Below are positions 35,028 through 43,062 of a stretch of DNA of 61,904 bases, piece by piece. The position numbers and the translations under genes are program-made. This DNA comes from an uncultured Bacteroidota bacterium. GTDB lineage: Bacteria; Bacteroidota; Bacteroidia; Flavobacteriales; Flavobacteriaceae. The DNA lies in assembly GCA_903838055.1 (NCBI GenBank), contig CAILWV010000004.1, forward strand, positions 1 through 61,904, read 5' to 3'. The notes beneath the pieces are model-generated. The model was not told where the DNA came from, searched no databases, and was given only the letters and a program-made list of their open reading frames with translations. The first letter of the stretch is position 1. Every line of letters starts with the position of its first letter.

Positions 35028-35264
35028 ATGTCAAGAGTTTGTGACCTTACAGGTAAAAGAGCGATGGTAGGAAATAATGTTTCCCACGCAATGAACAAAA
35101 CTAAGAGAAAATTTTCTGTTAACTTAGTTAAAAAACGTTTCTATCTTGCTGAAGAAGACAGATGGGTTACTTTAAGAGTAGCTGCTTCTACAATTAAAAC
35201 AATTAATAAAAATGGATTAGCTGCTGTGTTAAAAACAGCTAAAGCTAATGGATTTATTAAATAA
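35028..35264 (+). CDS. rpmB: 50S ribosomal protein L28 (bL28)
   Basis: The 78-residue protein begins [20 protein letters not shown], typical of bL28, with [19 protein letters not shown] in the second half. It heads the block rpmB, rpmG and DUF4295/bL38, all encoding large-subunit proteins. Size and sequence leave little doubt. Confidence 0.97.
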   Translation: MSRVCDLTGKRAMVGNNVSHAMNKTKRKFSVNLVKKRFYLAEEDRWVTLRVAASTIKTINKNGLAAVLKTAKANGFIK

Positions 35265-35290
35265 TCCTAATCCAATAAAAATAAAGTAAG

Positions 35291-35473
35291 ATGGCAAAGA
35301 AAGGTAATAGAATTCAAGTAATTTTAGAATGTACTGAGCACAAAGGAACTGGTTTACCAGGAACTTCTCGTTACATTACAAACAAAAACAAAAAAAATAC
35401 TCCAGACAGATTAGAGATTAAGAAATTTAATCCTATCTTAAAGAGAATGACTGTTCATAAAGAAATTAAATAA
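35291..35473 (+). CDS. rpmG: 50S ribosomal protein L33 (bL33)
   Basis: The 60-residue basic protein reads [20 protein letters not shown] then [20 protein letters not shown], matching bL33. Only one cysteine remains of the zinc-binding four, so it is the zinc-free type of the family. It lies 26 bp behind rpmB and 67 bp before the bL38 gene. Confidence 0.96.
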   Translation: MAKKGNRIQVILECTEHKGTGLPGTSRYITNKNKKNTPDRLEIKKFNPILKRMTVHKEIK

Positions 35474-35540
35474 TTAGAAATTTATAAATCTTGAATGTTT
35501 ATCATTAGAGATTATTTAAATTTAAATACCCATTTGAATC

Positions 35541-35693
35541 ATGGCAAAAAAGACCGTTGCAACATTACAGACAGCTTCTAAGAGATTAACAAAAGCTATC
35601 AAAATGGTGAAATCTCCTAAAACAGGGGCTTACACTTTCGTAGAAAGCATTATGACTCCAGAAGAAGTAGATTCTTTCTTACAAAAGAAATAA
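35541..35693 (+). CDS. DUF4295 family protein, ribosomal protein bL38
   Basis: A 50-residue basic protein is encoded here (MAKKTVATLQTASKRLTKAI at the start; ending EEVDSFLQKK). It matches the DUF4295 family, restricted to Bacteroidota and, to my knowledge, identified in the Flavobacterium johnsoniae ribosome as bL38. Its place immediately behind rpmB and rpmG supports a ribosomal role. Being so short it is easily missed by gene callers. A terminator follows. Confidence 0.9.
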   Translation: MAKKTVATLQTASKRLTKAIKMVKSPKTGAYTFVESIMTPEEVDSFLQKK

Positions 35694-35714
35694 TCTAATA
35701 AATAATTTATATCT

Positions 35715-35745
35715 AAGCTACTTTCTAACGGAAGTAGCTTTTTTA
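35715..35745 (+). terminator. Terminator after the rpmB-rpmG-bL38 unit
   Basis: AAGCTACTT (35715-35723) pairs with AAGTAGCTT (35732-35740) and is followed by a T run. Confidence 0.85.
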
Positions 35746-35749
35746 TTTT

Positions 35750-35757
35750 TATATTTG
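35750..35757 (+). promoter_or_regulatory. Minus-7 box of ftsY
   Basis: TATATTTG matches TAnnTTTG. It lies 50 nt before the ftsY ATG, directly after the bL38 terminator. Confidence 0.5.
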
Positions 35758-35807
35758 CCACTAAATTATCCAACAGTTATTTTATCATTAAACCGTAAAC
35801 GAAAATT

Positions 35808-36788
35808 ATGAGTTTTTTTAAAAAAATATTTTCTTCTGAAAAGAAAGAAACTGCAATCACCGAACAAGCTAAAGAAACTTTAGATAAAGGTTTAGAGAAA
35901 ACTAAAACTTCATTTTTTTCTAAACTTACTAAAGCTATTGCCGGAAAATCTAAAGTGGATGATGAGGTTTTAGATAATCTAGAGGAAATTCTTGTTTCTT
36001 CGGATGTTGGTGTAGCTACTACTTTAAAAATTATAAAACGAATTGAAGAGAGAGTTTCAAATGATAAATATTTAGGAACTGAAGAACTTAATTTAATTCT
36101 AAGACAAGAAATTTCGGGGCTTTTATCTGAAACAAAATCAGGTGAAGAATCAGAATTTACAATTCCGGAAAATAAAAAGCCATATGTAATTATGGTAGTA
36201 GGAGTTAACGGTGTAGGAAAAACCACCACTATCGGAAAATTAGCCTATCAATTTAAAAAAGCTGGTTATAGCGTAGTTCTTGGTGCAGCAGATACTTTTC
36301 GTGCAGCAGCAATTGATCAATTGCAAATTTGGGCAGATAGAGTGGGAGTGCCAATTGTAAAACAACAAATGGGTTCAGATCCTGCATCGGTTGCATTTGA
36401 TACTTTACAAAGTGCCGTTTCTCAAAATGCGGATGTGGTAATTATTGATACTGCAGGACGATTGCATAATAAAGTTGGTTTAATGAGTGAATTGTCTAAA
36501 GTGAAAAGAGTGATGCAAAAAGTAACTCAAGATGCGCCACACGATGTACTTTTAGTATTAGATGGTTCTACTGGGCAAAATGCTTTTGAACAAGCAAAGC
36601 AATTTACAGCAGCCACTGAAGTTTCGTGTTTAGCAGTTACCAAACTAGATGGAACTGCCAAAGGCGGCGTTGTTATTGGTATTTCCGATCAATTTCAAAT
36701 TCCTGTAAAATATATAGGTGTAGGTGAAGGAATTGAAGATTTGCAAGTGTTTAACAAATATGAGTTTGTAGATAGTTTCTTTAAATAA
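35808..36788 (+). CDS. ftsY: Signal recognition particle receptor FtsY
   Basis: The 326-residue SRP receptor GTPase docks ribosome-SRP complexes at the membrane, pairing with Ffh (7.3 kb). A short basic N-terminal stretch (MSFFKKIFSSEKKE) replaces the long acidic A domain of E. coli FtsY. The N domain (about 20-110) precedes the G domain with GVNGVGKTTTIGKLA, DTAGR and TKLDGTAKGG. The C-terminal FNKYEFVDSFF is typical. A small membrane-protein gene starts 6 bp later. Confidence 0.96.
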   Translation: MSFFKKIFSSEKKETAITEQAKETLDKGLEKTKTSFFSKLTKAIAGKSKVDDEVLDNLEEILVSSDVGVATTLKIIKRIEERVSNDKYLGTEELNLILRQEISGLLSETKSGEESEFTIPENKKPYVIMVVGVNGVGKTTTIGKLAYQFKKAGYSVVLGAADTFRAAAIDQLQIWADRVGVPIVKQQMGSDPASVAFDTLQSAVSQNADVVIIDTAGRLHNKVGLMSELSKVKRVMQKVTQDAPHDVLLVLDGSTGQNAFEQAKQFTAATEVSCLAVTKLDGTAKGGVVIGISDQFQIPVKYIGVGEGIEDLQVFNKYEFVDSFFK

Positions 36789-36794
36789 TAGACT

Positions 36795-36983
36795 ATGAAT
36801 AAATTTTTATCTTTTTTTAATTCGGCTTCCCCATTATTATTACTATTAATTAGTGCTGGTGTTGAAGTCTTAGCAAAAATAATTGAAACCAAATTTCCAA
36901 CAATAGCCATGGGTTTGCAACTGCTTACTTTTGTGGTTTTTATTTATGCTTTAATAAAGTTTTTTAATTCAAAGTTTAAATAG
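36795..36983 (+). CDS. Small two-helix membrane protein
   Basis: The 62-residue hydrophobic protein has two predicted membrane helices (about 12-31 and 38-57) and a basic end (KFFNSKFK). It starts 6 bp after ftsY and ends 8 bp before the convergent serine hydrolase gene. I know no family for it. Tight spacing behind ftsY and sensible codons support a real gene, but the evidence is modest. Confidence 0.6.
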   Translation: MNKFLSFFNSASPLLLLLISAGVEVLAKIIETKFPTIAMGLQLLTFVVFIYALIKFFNSKFK

Positions 36984-36991
36984 TTAAACTG

Positions 36992-38080
36992 TTATTGGTA
37001 TAAAGCGCTAACTTTTGTCCACAGCGTTTCATCAAAATCTGAAAGCGCTAAATTTTCGATGCCTGCTGTATCCCCCATCCTGATAATTACCATTTTTTTA
37101 CTTGGTACAATATATATTTTTTGATCATCTTTTCCTAGAGCACAATACATATCTGTAGGTGCTGATGAAACTAGACTTCCATTAAATTGTAACTGGGTTT
37201 GAGGTAAATGATAATTTGACTTTCCGTTGAGCCACCATAAATAGCCATACGATAAATTAATATTTTGAGAAGTTGTCGTTGCTTTATTAAAATAAGTGTT
37301 ATTTATAACTTGAGTTCCATTCCAATTACCATTGTTTAATGCCAATAAACCAAATCTTGCCATGCTCCGAGTAGTACTAAAATAAATCTTTAACCCTAAA
37401 TTCGCACCTGTTCCAATATACCAAAACCCGGAACTTTCCATTCCTATTTTATCTCTAAGTTTGCTATTGAAATAACTGTTCCAAGATTGTCCTGAAGCTT
37501 GTTCCACAACATCTTGTAATTTAACATACACATTGTGGTATGCCCAAAGAGTTCCAGAATCAGCAACATACTGAAGATTTGAAGGAGAAACATCATCTCC
37601 AAGGGTGTCGTCTAAACCAGAATTCATTGATAAAAGATTTTTGCACGTAATTAGATTTTCTTTTTCAATAGGAATACTTGTCCACCCTGTACCTATATAG
37701 TCTGAAACTTTATTGTTAATATTAATAAATCCTTCTTGCTCTGCAATGCCAGTTATTGTTGAAGTTAATGTTTTGCCAGCGCTATTCCATTTCCAAAGCG
37801 TTGTTGCGGTATGACCATTAAAATAATTTTCCATTACAATTCTTCCGTTTACTAATATTATAAACGACTTTGAGTTTTTTAATTGTAAATAATCTAAAAG
37901 CGGTTGCACAGCATTTGCATTCCAGCCTAAATCACTAATGGATCGAGTTTCCCAAGTGCTGCTTCCATCGTTTGGAGGAAAATACATTGCTTCTTGTGGT
38001 GGAGAATCGCAACCACACTCTTTTTCAGTACATCCAAAAACAAAAAAGAATAATAGTAAAAACGGAAAATATCGTTTCAT
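36992..38080 (-). CDS. Serine hydrolase, beta-lactamase/class C type lipoprotein
   Basis: The 362-residue protein has a lipoprotein signal (lipobox Cys17 in FVFGCTEK) and the class C beta-lactamase/esterase fold. The nucleophile motif SxxK is S100-A-G-K103. The Y-x-N motif is Y181-H-N183, and GYLWWLNGKSNYHLP follows. Additional Cys residues (CGC) follow the lipidated one. It may be an esterase or a DD-peptidase relative; resistance activity cannot be assumed. It converges on ftsY. Confidence 0.9.
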   Translation of the reverse strand: MKRYFPFLLLFFFVFGCTEKECGCDSPPQEAMYFPPNDGSSTWETRSISDLGWNANAVQPLLDYLQLKNSKSFIILVNGRIVMENYFNGHTATTLWKWNSAGKTLTSTITGIAEQEGFININNKVSDYIGTGWTSIPIEKENLITCKNLLSMNSGLDDTLGDDVSPSNLQYVADSGTLWAYHNVYVKLQDVVEQASGQSWNSYFNSKLRDKIGMESSGFWYIGTGANLGLKIYFSTTRSMARFGLLALNNGNWNGTQVINNTYFNKATTTSQNINLSYGYLWWLNGKSNYHLPQTQLQFNGSLVSSAPTDMYCALGKDDQKIYIVPSKKMVIIRMGDTAGIENLALSDFDETLWTKVSALYQ

Positions 38081-38183
38081 AAAAATTAATTTAATTTAAG
38101 ACCATTAAAACTTTAAAACGTTTAATCAAAAATACTTTTTTATTACTTAAAATTAATTGTAATTTTATATTTTATTTATAGAT

Positions 38184-38603
38184 ATGAAAAAAATCCTTCC
38201 CCTTTTCTTTTTTAGTTTGTTTTTAGTTGCTTGTAAACCCTCCGTTTCGGATGCTGACATTGCTAAAATAAATGGCTATTGGGAGATTCAAAAAGTCGAA
38301 CTTCCACAGGGTGGTAAGAAAGAATATAAGGTCAATGAAACCATAGATTTTTTTGCTGTGAAAGATAATAAAGGCTTTCGCCAAAAAGTAATGCCGCAAT
38401 TGGATGGAACTTATTTGACTAATAATATTAAAGAAATCCTAGTTGTTACTAAAAAGGAAGGTGTTTTTTATATTAATTATTCAACTAATTTTGGTAAATG
38501 GCAAGAAGAAATTCTAGAACTTAAAGACAGTGTATTAGTATTAAAAAACAAGGAAAATTTAGAATACCACTATAAACGACAAATTCCTTTTTCTATAAAA
38601 TAA
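38184..38603 (+). CDS. Uncharacterised lipoprotein
   Basis: The 139-residue protein has a lipoprotein signal (lipobox Cys17, SLFLVACKPS). The mature part is beta-rich, suggesting a small lipocalin-like barrel (NGYWEIQKVELPQGGKKEYK, FAVKDNKGFRQKVMPQLDG). Function is unknown. Its stop overlaps the ATG of the DUF721 gene (TAATG), so the two are translationally coupled. Confidence 0.8.
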   Translation: MKKILPLFFFSLFLVACKPSVSDADIAKINGYWEIQKVELPQGGKKEYKVNETIDFFAVKDNKGFRQKVMPQLDGTYLTNNIKEILVVTKKEGVFYINYSTNFGKWQEEILELKDSVLVLKNKENLEYHYKRQIPFSIK

Positions 38604-38899
38604 TGGCCAAAAGATTAAGTAACGAAAGTTCAATTTCCGATATTTTGCATCAGTTTATTCAACATAATAAGCTTGAAGCTGGTATGGATAAAATCGATGT
38701 GGAGCAAGCATGGAAAAATTTAATGGGTAATGGAGTTAATAGTTACACGCAAGAAGTAATATTAAAAGGAAGTACTTTATATGTTAAACTAACTTCGGCA
38801 GTTTTGAGAGAAGAATTAGGATATGGCAAGCAAAAAATTATTACGATGCTCAATGAAGAACTTCGAAAAGAAGTCGTTAAAGATATTGTGTTGAGATAA
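38603..38899 (+). CDS. DUF721 (DciA-like) protein
   Basis: The 98-residue protein belongs to the DUF721 family. SISDILHQFIQHNKLEAGMD is the first helix, VEQAWKNLMG carries the conserved tryptophan, and TSAVLREELGYGKQKIITML is the characteristic KH-like end. Family members include the helicase-associated replication protein DciA, so a role near replication is possible. In Bacteroidota this short form is poorly studied. It is coupled to the lipoprotein gene and closed by a bidirectional hairpin. Confidence 0.9.
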   Translation: MAKRLSNESSISDILHQFIQHNKLEAGMDKIDVEQAWKNLMGNGVNSYTQEVILKGSTLYVKLTSAVLREELGYGKQKIITMLNEELRKEVVKDIVLR

Positions 38900-38901
38900 A
38901 A

Positions 38902-38936
38902 AAAATCCCATTTCAATTAAGAAATGGGATTTTATA
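38902..38936. terminator. Bidirectional terminator between the DUF721 gene and ndk
   Basis: AAAATCCCATTT (38902-38913) pairs with AAATGGGATTTT (38922-38933), with A and T runs outside. It separates converging genes. Confidence 0.9.
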
Positions 38937-38975
38937 TTTTATATAAACTGCTCACTAAAAACTGAGCGGTGAATA

Positions 38976-39395
38976 CTAAAACTGTTCTCTTCCAGCAAAA
39001 TGGAATGCAGCTTCAATAGCAGCATTTTCATCAGAATCGGAACCGTGAACTGCATTTTCTCCAATAGAAGTTGCATATTTTTTACGGATAGTTCCTTCTG
39101 CAGCATCTGCAGGATTAGTAGCACCAATTAAAGTTCTGAAATCTTCTATTGCATTTTCTTTTTCTAGAATTGCTGCAACGATTGGACCACGAGACATGAA
39201 TTCAACTAATTCACCATAAAAAGGTCTTGCAGCGTGAACAGCATAAAATGCTTGAGCATCAGCAACTGTAAGTTGCGTTAATTTCAAAGAAATAATTTTG
39301 AAACCACCTTCTGTAATCATGTTTAAAATCCCACCAATATGTCCGTTTTCTACAGCATCTGGTTTAATCATTGTAAATGTTCTATTTGTAGCCAT
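38976..39395 (-). CDS. ndk: Nucleoside diphosphate kinase
   Basis: The 139-residue enzyme transfers phosphate from ATP to nucleoside diphosphates through phosphohistidine His117 in [20 protein letters not shown] and GGILNMI near the start are typical. Length is normal. A full promoter (TTG, 19 bp, TATTTTTG) lies upstream. Confidence 0.97.
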   Translation of the reverse strand: MATNRTFTMIKPDAVENGHIGGILNMITEGGFKIISLKLTQLTVADAQAFYAVHAARPFYGELVEFMSRGPIVAAILEKENAIEDFRTLIGATNPADAAEGTIRKKYATSIGENAVHGSDSDENAAIEAAFHFAGREQF

Positions 39396-39419
39396 TTTGT
39401 TTTATTTTTAATTTGCGTG

Positions 39420-39449
39420 CAAAAATAGTGTTTTTTTTACGATTAGCAA
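39420..39449 (-). promoter_or_regulatory. Promoter of ndk (TTG, 19 bp, TATTTTTG)
   Basis: On the minus strand TTG (39449-39447) is followed after 19 bp by TATTTTTG (39427-39420), 24 nt before the ndk ATG. Confidence 0.65.
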
Positions 39450-39458
39450 GCGCAAAGA

Positions 39459-41057
39459 CTATAAAGTGATAACTTTAAACTCTTGGTCTAATGGTTTTAA
39501 TTCGGATGTTATTTTTGTTAGAAAAGTAGTTCCATATTCTAAATAAAATTCACTAAAATTCGCTTTACGTTCTTGTAAACTTTGACTTGGAAAAATTTCA
39601 TTTTGTAATGATAAAATCCGTTGCAAACGATCGCTATGAATTCTTTTTTCGGCCTTCAGCAATCTCTTTTCTAGATTTTCTAGACCTTTTATTTGTTTGG
39701 CTTCTTGTGCTTTTACAGCTCCAATAAATGATTTATCGGTTTGAATAGCAAAAGTCAATAATGTTTCAAATTGCTTTTTTAGAACTTCTTTCTGTTCTGT
39801 GAAATCAATTGTGAATTTTGAAAATTCTTTAGTCTTTTTGTCAAACAATTCTTGTTGTTTTGAAAATAAATCTTCATAACTCAGTTTAAGTTTATCGGCT
39901 TTTTCTATTTGTTTAGTTGTTGCAATAACAACTGAATTCCTTAGTAATAACATTGGAAAAGTTACGTTGTTGAAATCAAAATTAGTTTTCAATTCCAACC
40001 AATACGCCAGCTCACCGCCACCACCAATATAGCATAAATTTGGCAAAATAACTTCTTGGTATAAAGGTCTTATAATCACATTTGGACTGAATTTTTCTGG
40101 ATGATTTTCTAGTTCTTCTAGGATTTCTGTTTCAGTAAATGTAGTTGTGGTGTTGTTAACTTTATAAATTCCGTTTTCTATGATAATACGTTCGCGTAAA
40201 GTATCTTCAATATAAAAAAGATTGATTTCACGTGGATTGACCTGTATTTTATAATCGGATAATTGCGAAGCAGTTTCGGAAACTTTCTGAAAAGAAGTTT
40301 GGTGAAGTAATTCCTCTTTTATATAAGGAATAAATATTCTTTTCAATTCTACAGAGTCGCCATCTAAAATAACTAAACCATCTTCTTTAAATAATTCATT
40401 AGCTAAATAGCGTGTAGCATCTGACAAATTGGAATGGTTTAAATATGCTTTTTCAAACAAATCTTTTAAATAGGTTGCATTTTCACTGCTGCCAATTTCA
40501 ATAGAAAATCTTTTTAAAACATCTTTTAATTCTTTAGTAGATAATCTTCCAACAGGTCCTGAACTTTCTCTTTGCCATTGAATTTTTTTATTTTTGAAAT
40601 TAAAGTAATTAATCTCTTCAAAATCATGGTCTTCTGTTGCCATCCAATAAATAGGAACAAAATTATGCTCTGGGTATTCTTTTTTTAATTGTTTGCATAG
40701 GTTTATAGTAGAAACAATTTTATAGATGAAATACAAAGGGCCTGTAAATAAATTCAATTGGTGCCCTGTAGTTATTGTGAATGTGTTGGAATTGGATAAA
40801 ATAGAAATGTTTTTTTTAGTGGTTTCTGAAATTTCAAAATTCGCATATTGCTTTTCAAGTTCAGAAACTAAAATAAGTCTGTTTTGATTTTCATTACTAT
40901 TATAATTTAAACTTTTTTCTTCAATTTGATCTTTGAAATTTTCAATTTTCGGAAACCGATTGTAAAACGGAATTAATTCTTTTTTTTCGTCTAAATAATC
41001 AACGATTAAATTAGAGAAATATCCCGATTTTTGGTAGCTTATACAATCTTTTGGCAT
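39459..41057 (-). CDS. bshC: Putative cysteine ligase BshC (bacillithiol synthesis)
   Basis: The 532-residue protein begins MPKDCISYQKSGYFSNLIVD and matches the BshC family, which adds cysteine to glucosaminyl-malate to form bacillithiol. The Rossmann-like core has TGHQLNLFTGPLYFIYK, WMATEDHDFEEIN and IGGGGELAYWLELK. A long coiled coil (about 390-490) is typical of the family. It suggests the organism makes bacillithiol; bshA and bshB are not in this window. The ATG is 8 bp past the stop of the surface-protein gene at 41066-42505. Confidence 0.93.
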   Translation of the reverse strand: MPKDCISYQKSGYFSNLIVDYLDEKKELIPFYNRFPKIENFKDQIEEKSLNYNSNENQNRLILVSELEKQYANFEISETTKKNISILSNSNTFTITTGHQLNLFTGPLYFIYKIVSTINLCKQLKKEYPEHNFVPIYWMATEDHDFEEINYFNFKNKKIQWQRESSGPVGRLSTKELKDVLKRFSIEIGSSENATYLKDLFEKAYLNHSNLSDATRYLANELFKEDGLVILDGDSVELKRIFIPYIKEELLHQTSFQKVSETASQLSDYKIQVNPREINLFYIEDTLRERIIIENGIYKVNNTTTTFTETEILEELENHPEKFSPNVIIRPLYQEVILPNLCYIGGGGELAYWLELKTNFDFNNVTFPMLLLRNSVVIATTKQIEKADKLKLSYEDLFSKQQELFDKKTKEFSKFTIDFTEQKEVLKKQFETLLTFAIQTDKSFIGAVKAQEAKQIKGLENLEKRLLKAEKRIHSDRLQRILSLQNEIFPSQSLQERKANFSEFYLEYGTTFLTKITSELKPLDQEFKVITL

Positions 41058-41065
41058 ACTATTAA

Positions 41066-42505
41066 TTAGTCTGTAATTACTATAAATCCACTATTTATTA
41101 GGGATTGTTTGTCTATTATTCCTTGGCCGGTTGGAGCTGCTGTTGGATTTTGATTTGATAAATCTATTGTTTTTCCTGTATTTATATTTACGTTGGTTAA
41201 TTTATTTAATAAATTATTTATTTGTGAAACAGGTAATGCATTATTTTGAGCATTGAAATAAAATGAAAAGTTACTGTTATTAGAGTTTATAATACTTATT
41301 GAAGGAATTGAAATGCTACTTAATTGCGAATTTGAAAAAATATAGAAATAGGCATCTACATTTGTTAAGTTAGGTAATGAAACGTCAGTCAATGAATTAT
41401 TATTTTGTAATTCAATTACACTTGAAGTTGTTAAACCAGGAAAATCTAAAGTTGTTAATTGTGAGTTGTTAATTGAAATATAGCAGTTAGTTATTACTGG
41501 AGCATTTAAAGTTGTTAAAGGACAATTAAAGTTAATTGCTCCACTAGTCAATAGTGGTAAATTTATACTTGTTGTATGGGGATCAGTAATGCTAATAATA
41601 ATATTTGTTGCTACGGGGAATGTAATAGAATTTAAATTATTATTATTTATTGTAATTTGTGAAGTACTTCTGGTTAAACTATCAAAATTAATTGTGCTTA
41701 AAGCTGAATTAGATTCTATTGTAATCGCTAATAAAGAGTTTAATAAAGGAAATTGAATATTTGATAACGTATTATTATTAGTAATTGCAAAAATACCCGA
41801 TGTAGATTTTTCTAAAGATGGAAAAGAAAGCGATGTTAATAAAGGATTGTTATTTATTGCAACATCCTTATACGTCTTTTTTAAATTACTAAAATTAATT
41901 GATGCAAGGGATACATTGTTACTTATTGTTATAGATAATAAAGTTTTAATTTTACTCAAATCTACTGTGGTTAATAATGTTGTTCCTTCAATAACTATAT
42001 TTTCTGTATTTGGTCCTGCTTCTTCTTCAATTTGTGTTGTTGCGGCTTCATCTGTAATATCATCAGTTAAATAAATAGTAGATTTTCCTAAATTCGTACT
42101 TTTTCCAGAGAAAAGTGCATAGGGCACACTCAACAATTGTCCAACTCCAATTATTGTATAATTAGTTCCTCCTGTTGGATCGGTTTCTGTTTTAACAAAA
42201 TAAGTTCCTGTTGCCCAGTTTATAGTAGCAAACGTTCCTGTAACTGGAGCTCCACCACCAATTTCTAGAGTTAGAAGACCATTCTCATTAGTAGTGTTAC
42301 TCATTGTTTCAACATAAACAGCCTGACCTGATGGTGAATCTTTCAAAATACTAATTTGAACTCCAATGTTTGAATTGGTAACTAAATCACCGTTAGTGTT
42401 TCTTATTACCGATTGATAGGTCATTTTTTGAGGAACTTGAGCAAAAGCTGTAAATCCAATAAATAATATGAATAATTGAACGGTTTTTTTTAGGTAATTT
42501 ATCAT
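41066..42505 (-). CDS. Secreted leucine-rich repeat-like surface protein
   Basis: The 479-residue protein has a signal peptide (ending GFTAFAQ) and a conserved Bacteroidota N-terminal domain (about 24-135; VPQKMTYQSVIRNTNGDLVT, TGTYFVKTETDPTGGTNYT, LLSVPYALF). About a dozen irregular repeats of 20-24 residues follow (about 165-430), with the pattern L-x-x-I-x-x-x-x-N-x-x-L-x-x-I-x-F-P-x-L, close to the leucine-rich or receptor-L-like solenoids of Bacteroidota. There is no type A or type B sorting domain at its end. It begins 1 bp after the stop of a small T9SS-tail protein gene, so the two are co-expressed. Confidence 0.85.
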   Translation of the reverse strand: MINYLKKTVQLFILFIGFTAFAQVPQKMTYQSVIRNTNGDLVTNSNIGVQISILKDSPSGQAVYVETMSNTTNENGLLTLEIGGGAPVTGTFATINWATGTYFVKTETDPTGGTNYTIIGVGQLLSVPYALFSGKSTNLGKSTIYLTDDITDEAATTQIEEEAGPNTENIVIEGTTLLTTVDLSKIKTLLSITISNNVSLASINFSNLKKTYKDVAINNNPLLTSLSFPSLEKSTSGIFAITNNNTLSNIQFPLLNSLLAITIESNSALSTINFDSLTRSTSQITINNNNLNSITFPVATNIIISITDPHTTSINLPLLTSGAINFNCPLTTLNAPVITNCYISINNSQLTTLDFPGLTTSSVIELQNNNSLTDVSLPNLTNVDAYFYIFSNSQLSSISIPSISIINSNNSNFSFYFNAQNNALPVSQINNLLNKLTNVNINTGKTIDLSNQNPTAAPTGQGIIDKQSLINSGFIVITD

Positions 42506-42506
42506 G

Positions 42507-42971
42507 TTATTTTTTTAAGATTTTAAAAGTTTTAATTTTCTTATTTTTTGATAATACATCAAGAAAATAAACTCCATTGCTATAATCCTTCATGCTGATT
42601 GAAGATTCTTCTATATTTATTTTATTGGAAGAAAGTGTTTTGCCTCCAGAATCATACAATTGGTAGGAATAATCGTTTAAATTTTGTTCCGAAATTTTTA
42701 ATTTTAATTCATCAATTGTCGGATTTGGATAAGCTTTCATGCGTAATTCAACTTTGGTGAAATCAGATTCACTTAGAGTTTGAATTTCATAAGGTTGTTG
42801 CATTCCATCGCTAATGCTATTACCATCAGGGGTTTTGTAGGATACTAATCCAATCGAATAACTTGCAGTTCCATTTGTTCCTATAGCTTTTCCTCCAGAA
42901 GCCACAACACTTTTTTGTGAGAAAGAAAAATTAACAATAAGTAATGCCAAAATTGAAATTGAATTTTTCAT
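42507..42971 (-). CDS. Small T9SS type A sorting-domain protein
   Basis: I start at ATG 42971 (MKNSISILALLIVNFSFSQ, a signal peptide), giving 154 residues. A GTG at 42986 is in frame but lies directly against a TAAATTTG promoter box. A short Gly-rich head (SVVASGGKAIGTNGTASYSI) precedes a C-terminal type A sorting domain (about 80-154; MKAYPNPTIDELKLKI, GVYFLDVLSKNKKIKTFKIL). It is little more than a head and a secretion tail. It is the first gene of a pair with the leucine-rich-like protein. Confidence 0.85.
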   Translation of the reverse strand: MKNSISILALLIVNFSFSQKSVVASGGKAIGTNGTASYSIGLVSYKTPDGNSISDGMQQPYEIQTLSESDFTKVELRMKAYPNPTIDELKLKISEQNLNDYSYQLYDSGGKTLSSNKINIEESSISMKDYSNGVYFLDVLSKNKKIKTFKILKK

Positions 42972-42987
42972 GCAAATTATTTTCACG

Positions 42988-42995
42988 CAAATTTA
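42988..42995 (-). promoter_or_regulatory. Minus-7 box of the T9SS-tail/repeat-protein pair
   Basis: On the minus strand TAAATTTG ends 16 nt before the ATG at 42971 and only 1 nt before the alternative GTG, which decides the start. Confidence 0.5.
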
Positions 42996-43038
42996 TAGTA
43001 AATAATTAAAATAGTACTGTTATAATAAGGATAAAATA

Positions 43039-43046
43039 TACTTTTG
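43039..43046 (+). promoter_or_regulatory. Minus-7 box of the radical SAM gene
   Basis: TACTTTTG matches TAnnTTTG and ends 16 nt before the TTG start at 43063. Confidence 0.5.
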
Positions 43047-43062
43047 TAAAAAACTATTCTAC

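Noticed and set aside
35777..36229. 150-codon ORF opposite ftsY
   Set aside because: It is antisense to the N domain of FtsY and would start inside that gene.
36992..38080. Antibiotic resistance beta-lactamase
   Set aside because: SxxK and YxN motifs are shared with esterases and DD-peptidases; nothing here shows beta-lactam hydrolysis.
42972..42986. GTG start for the small T9SS-tail protein
   Set aside because: It sits against a minus-7 box, so it would be upstream of the likely transcript start; ATG 42971 gives a clean signal peptide.
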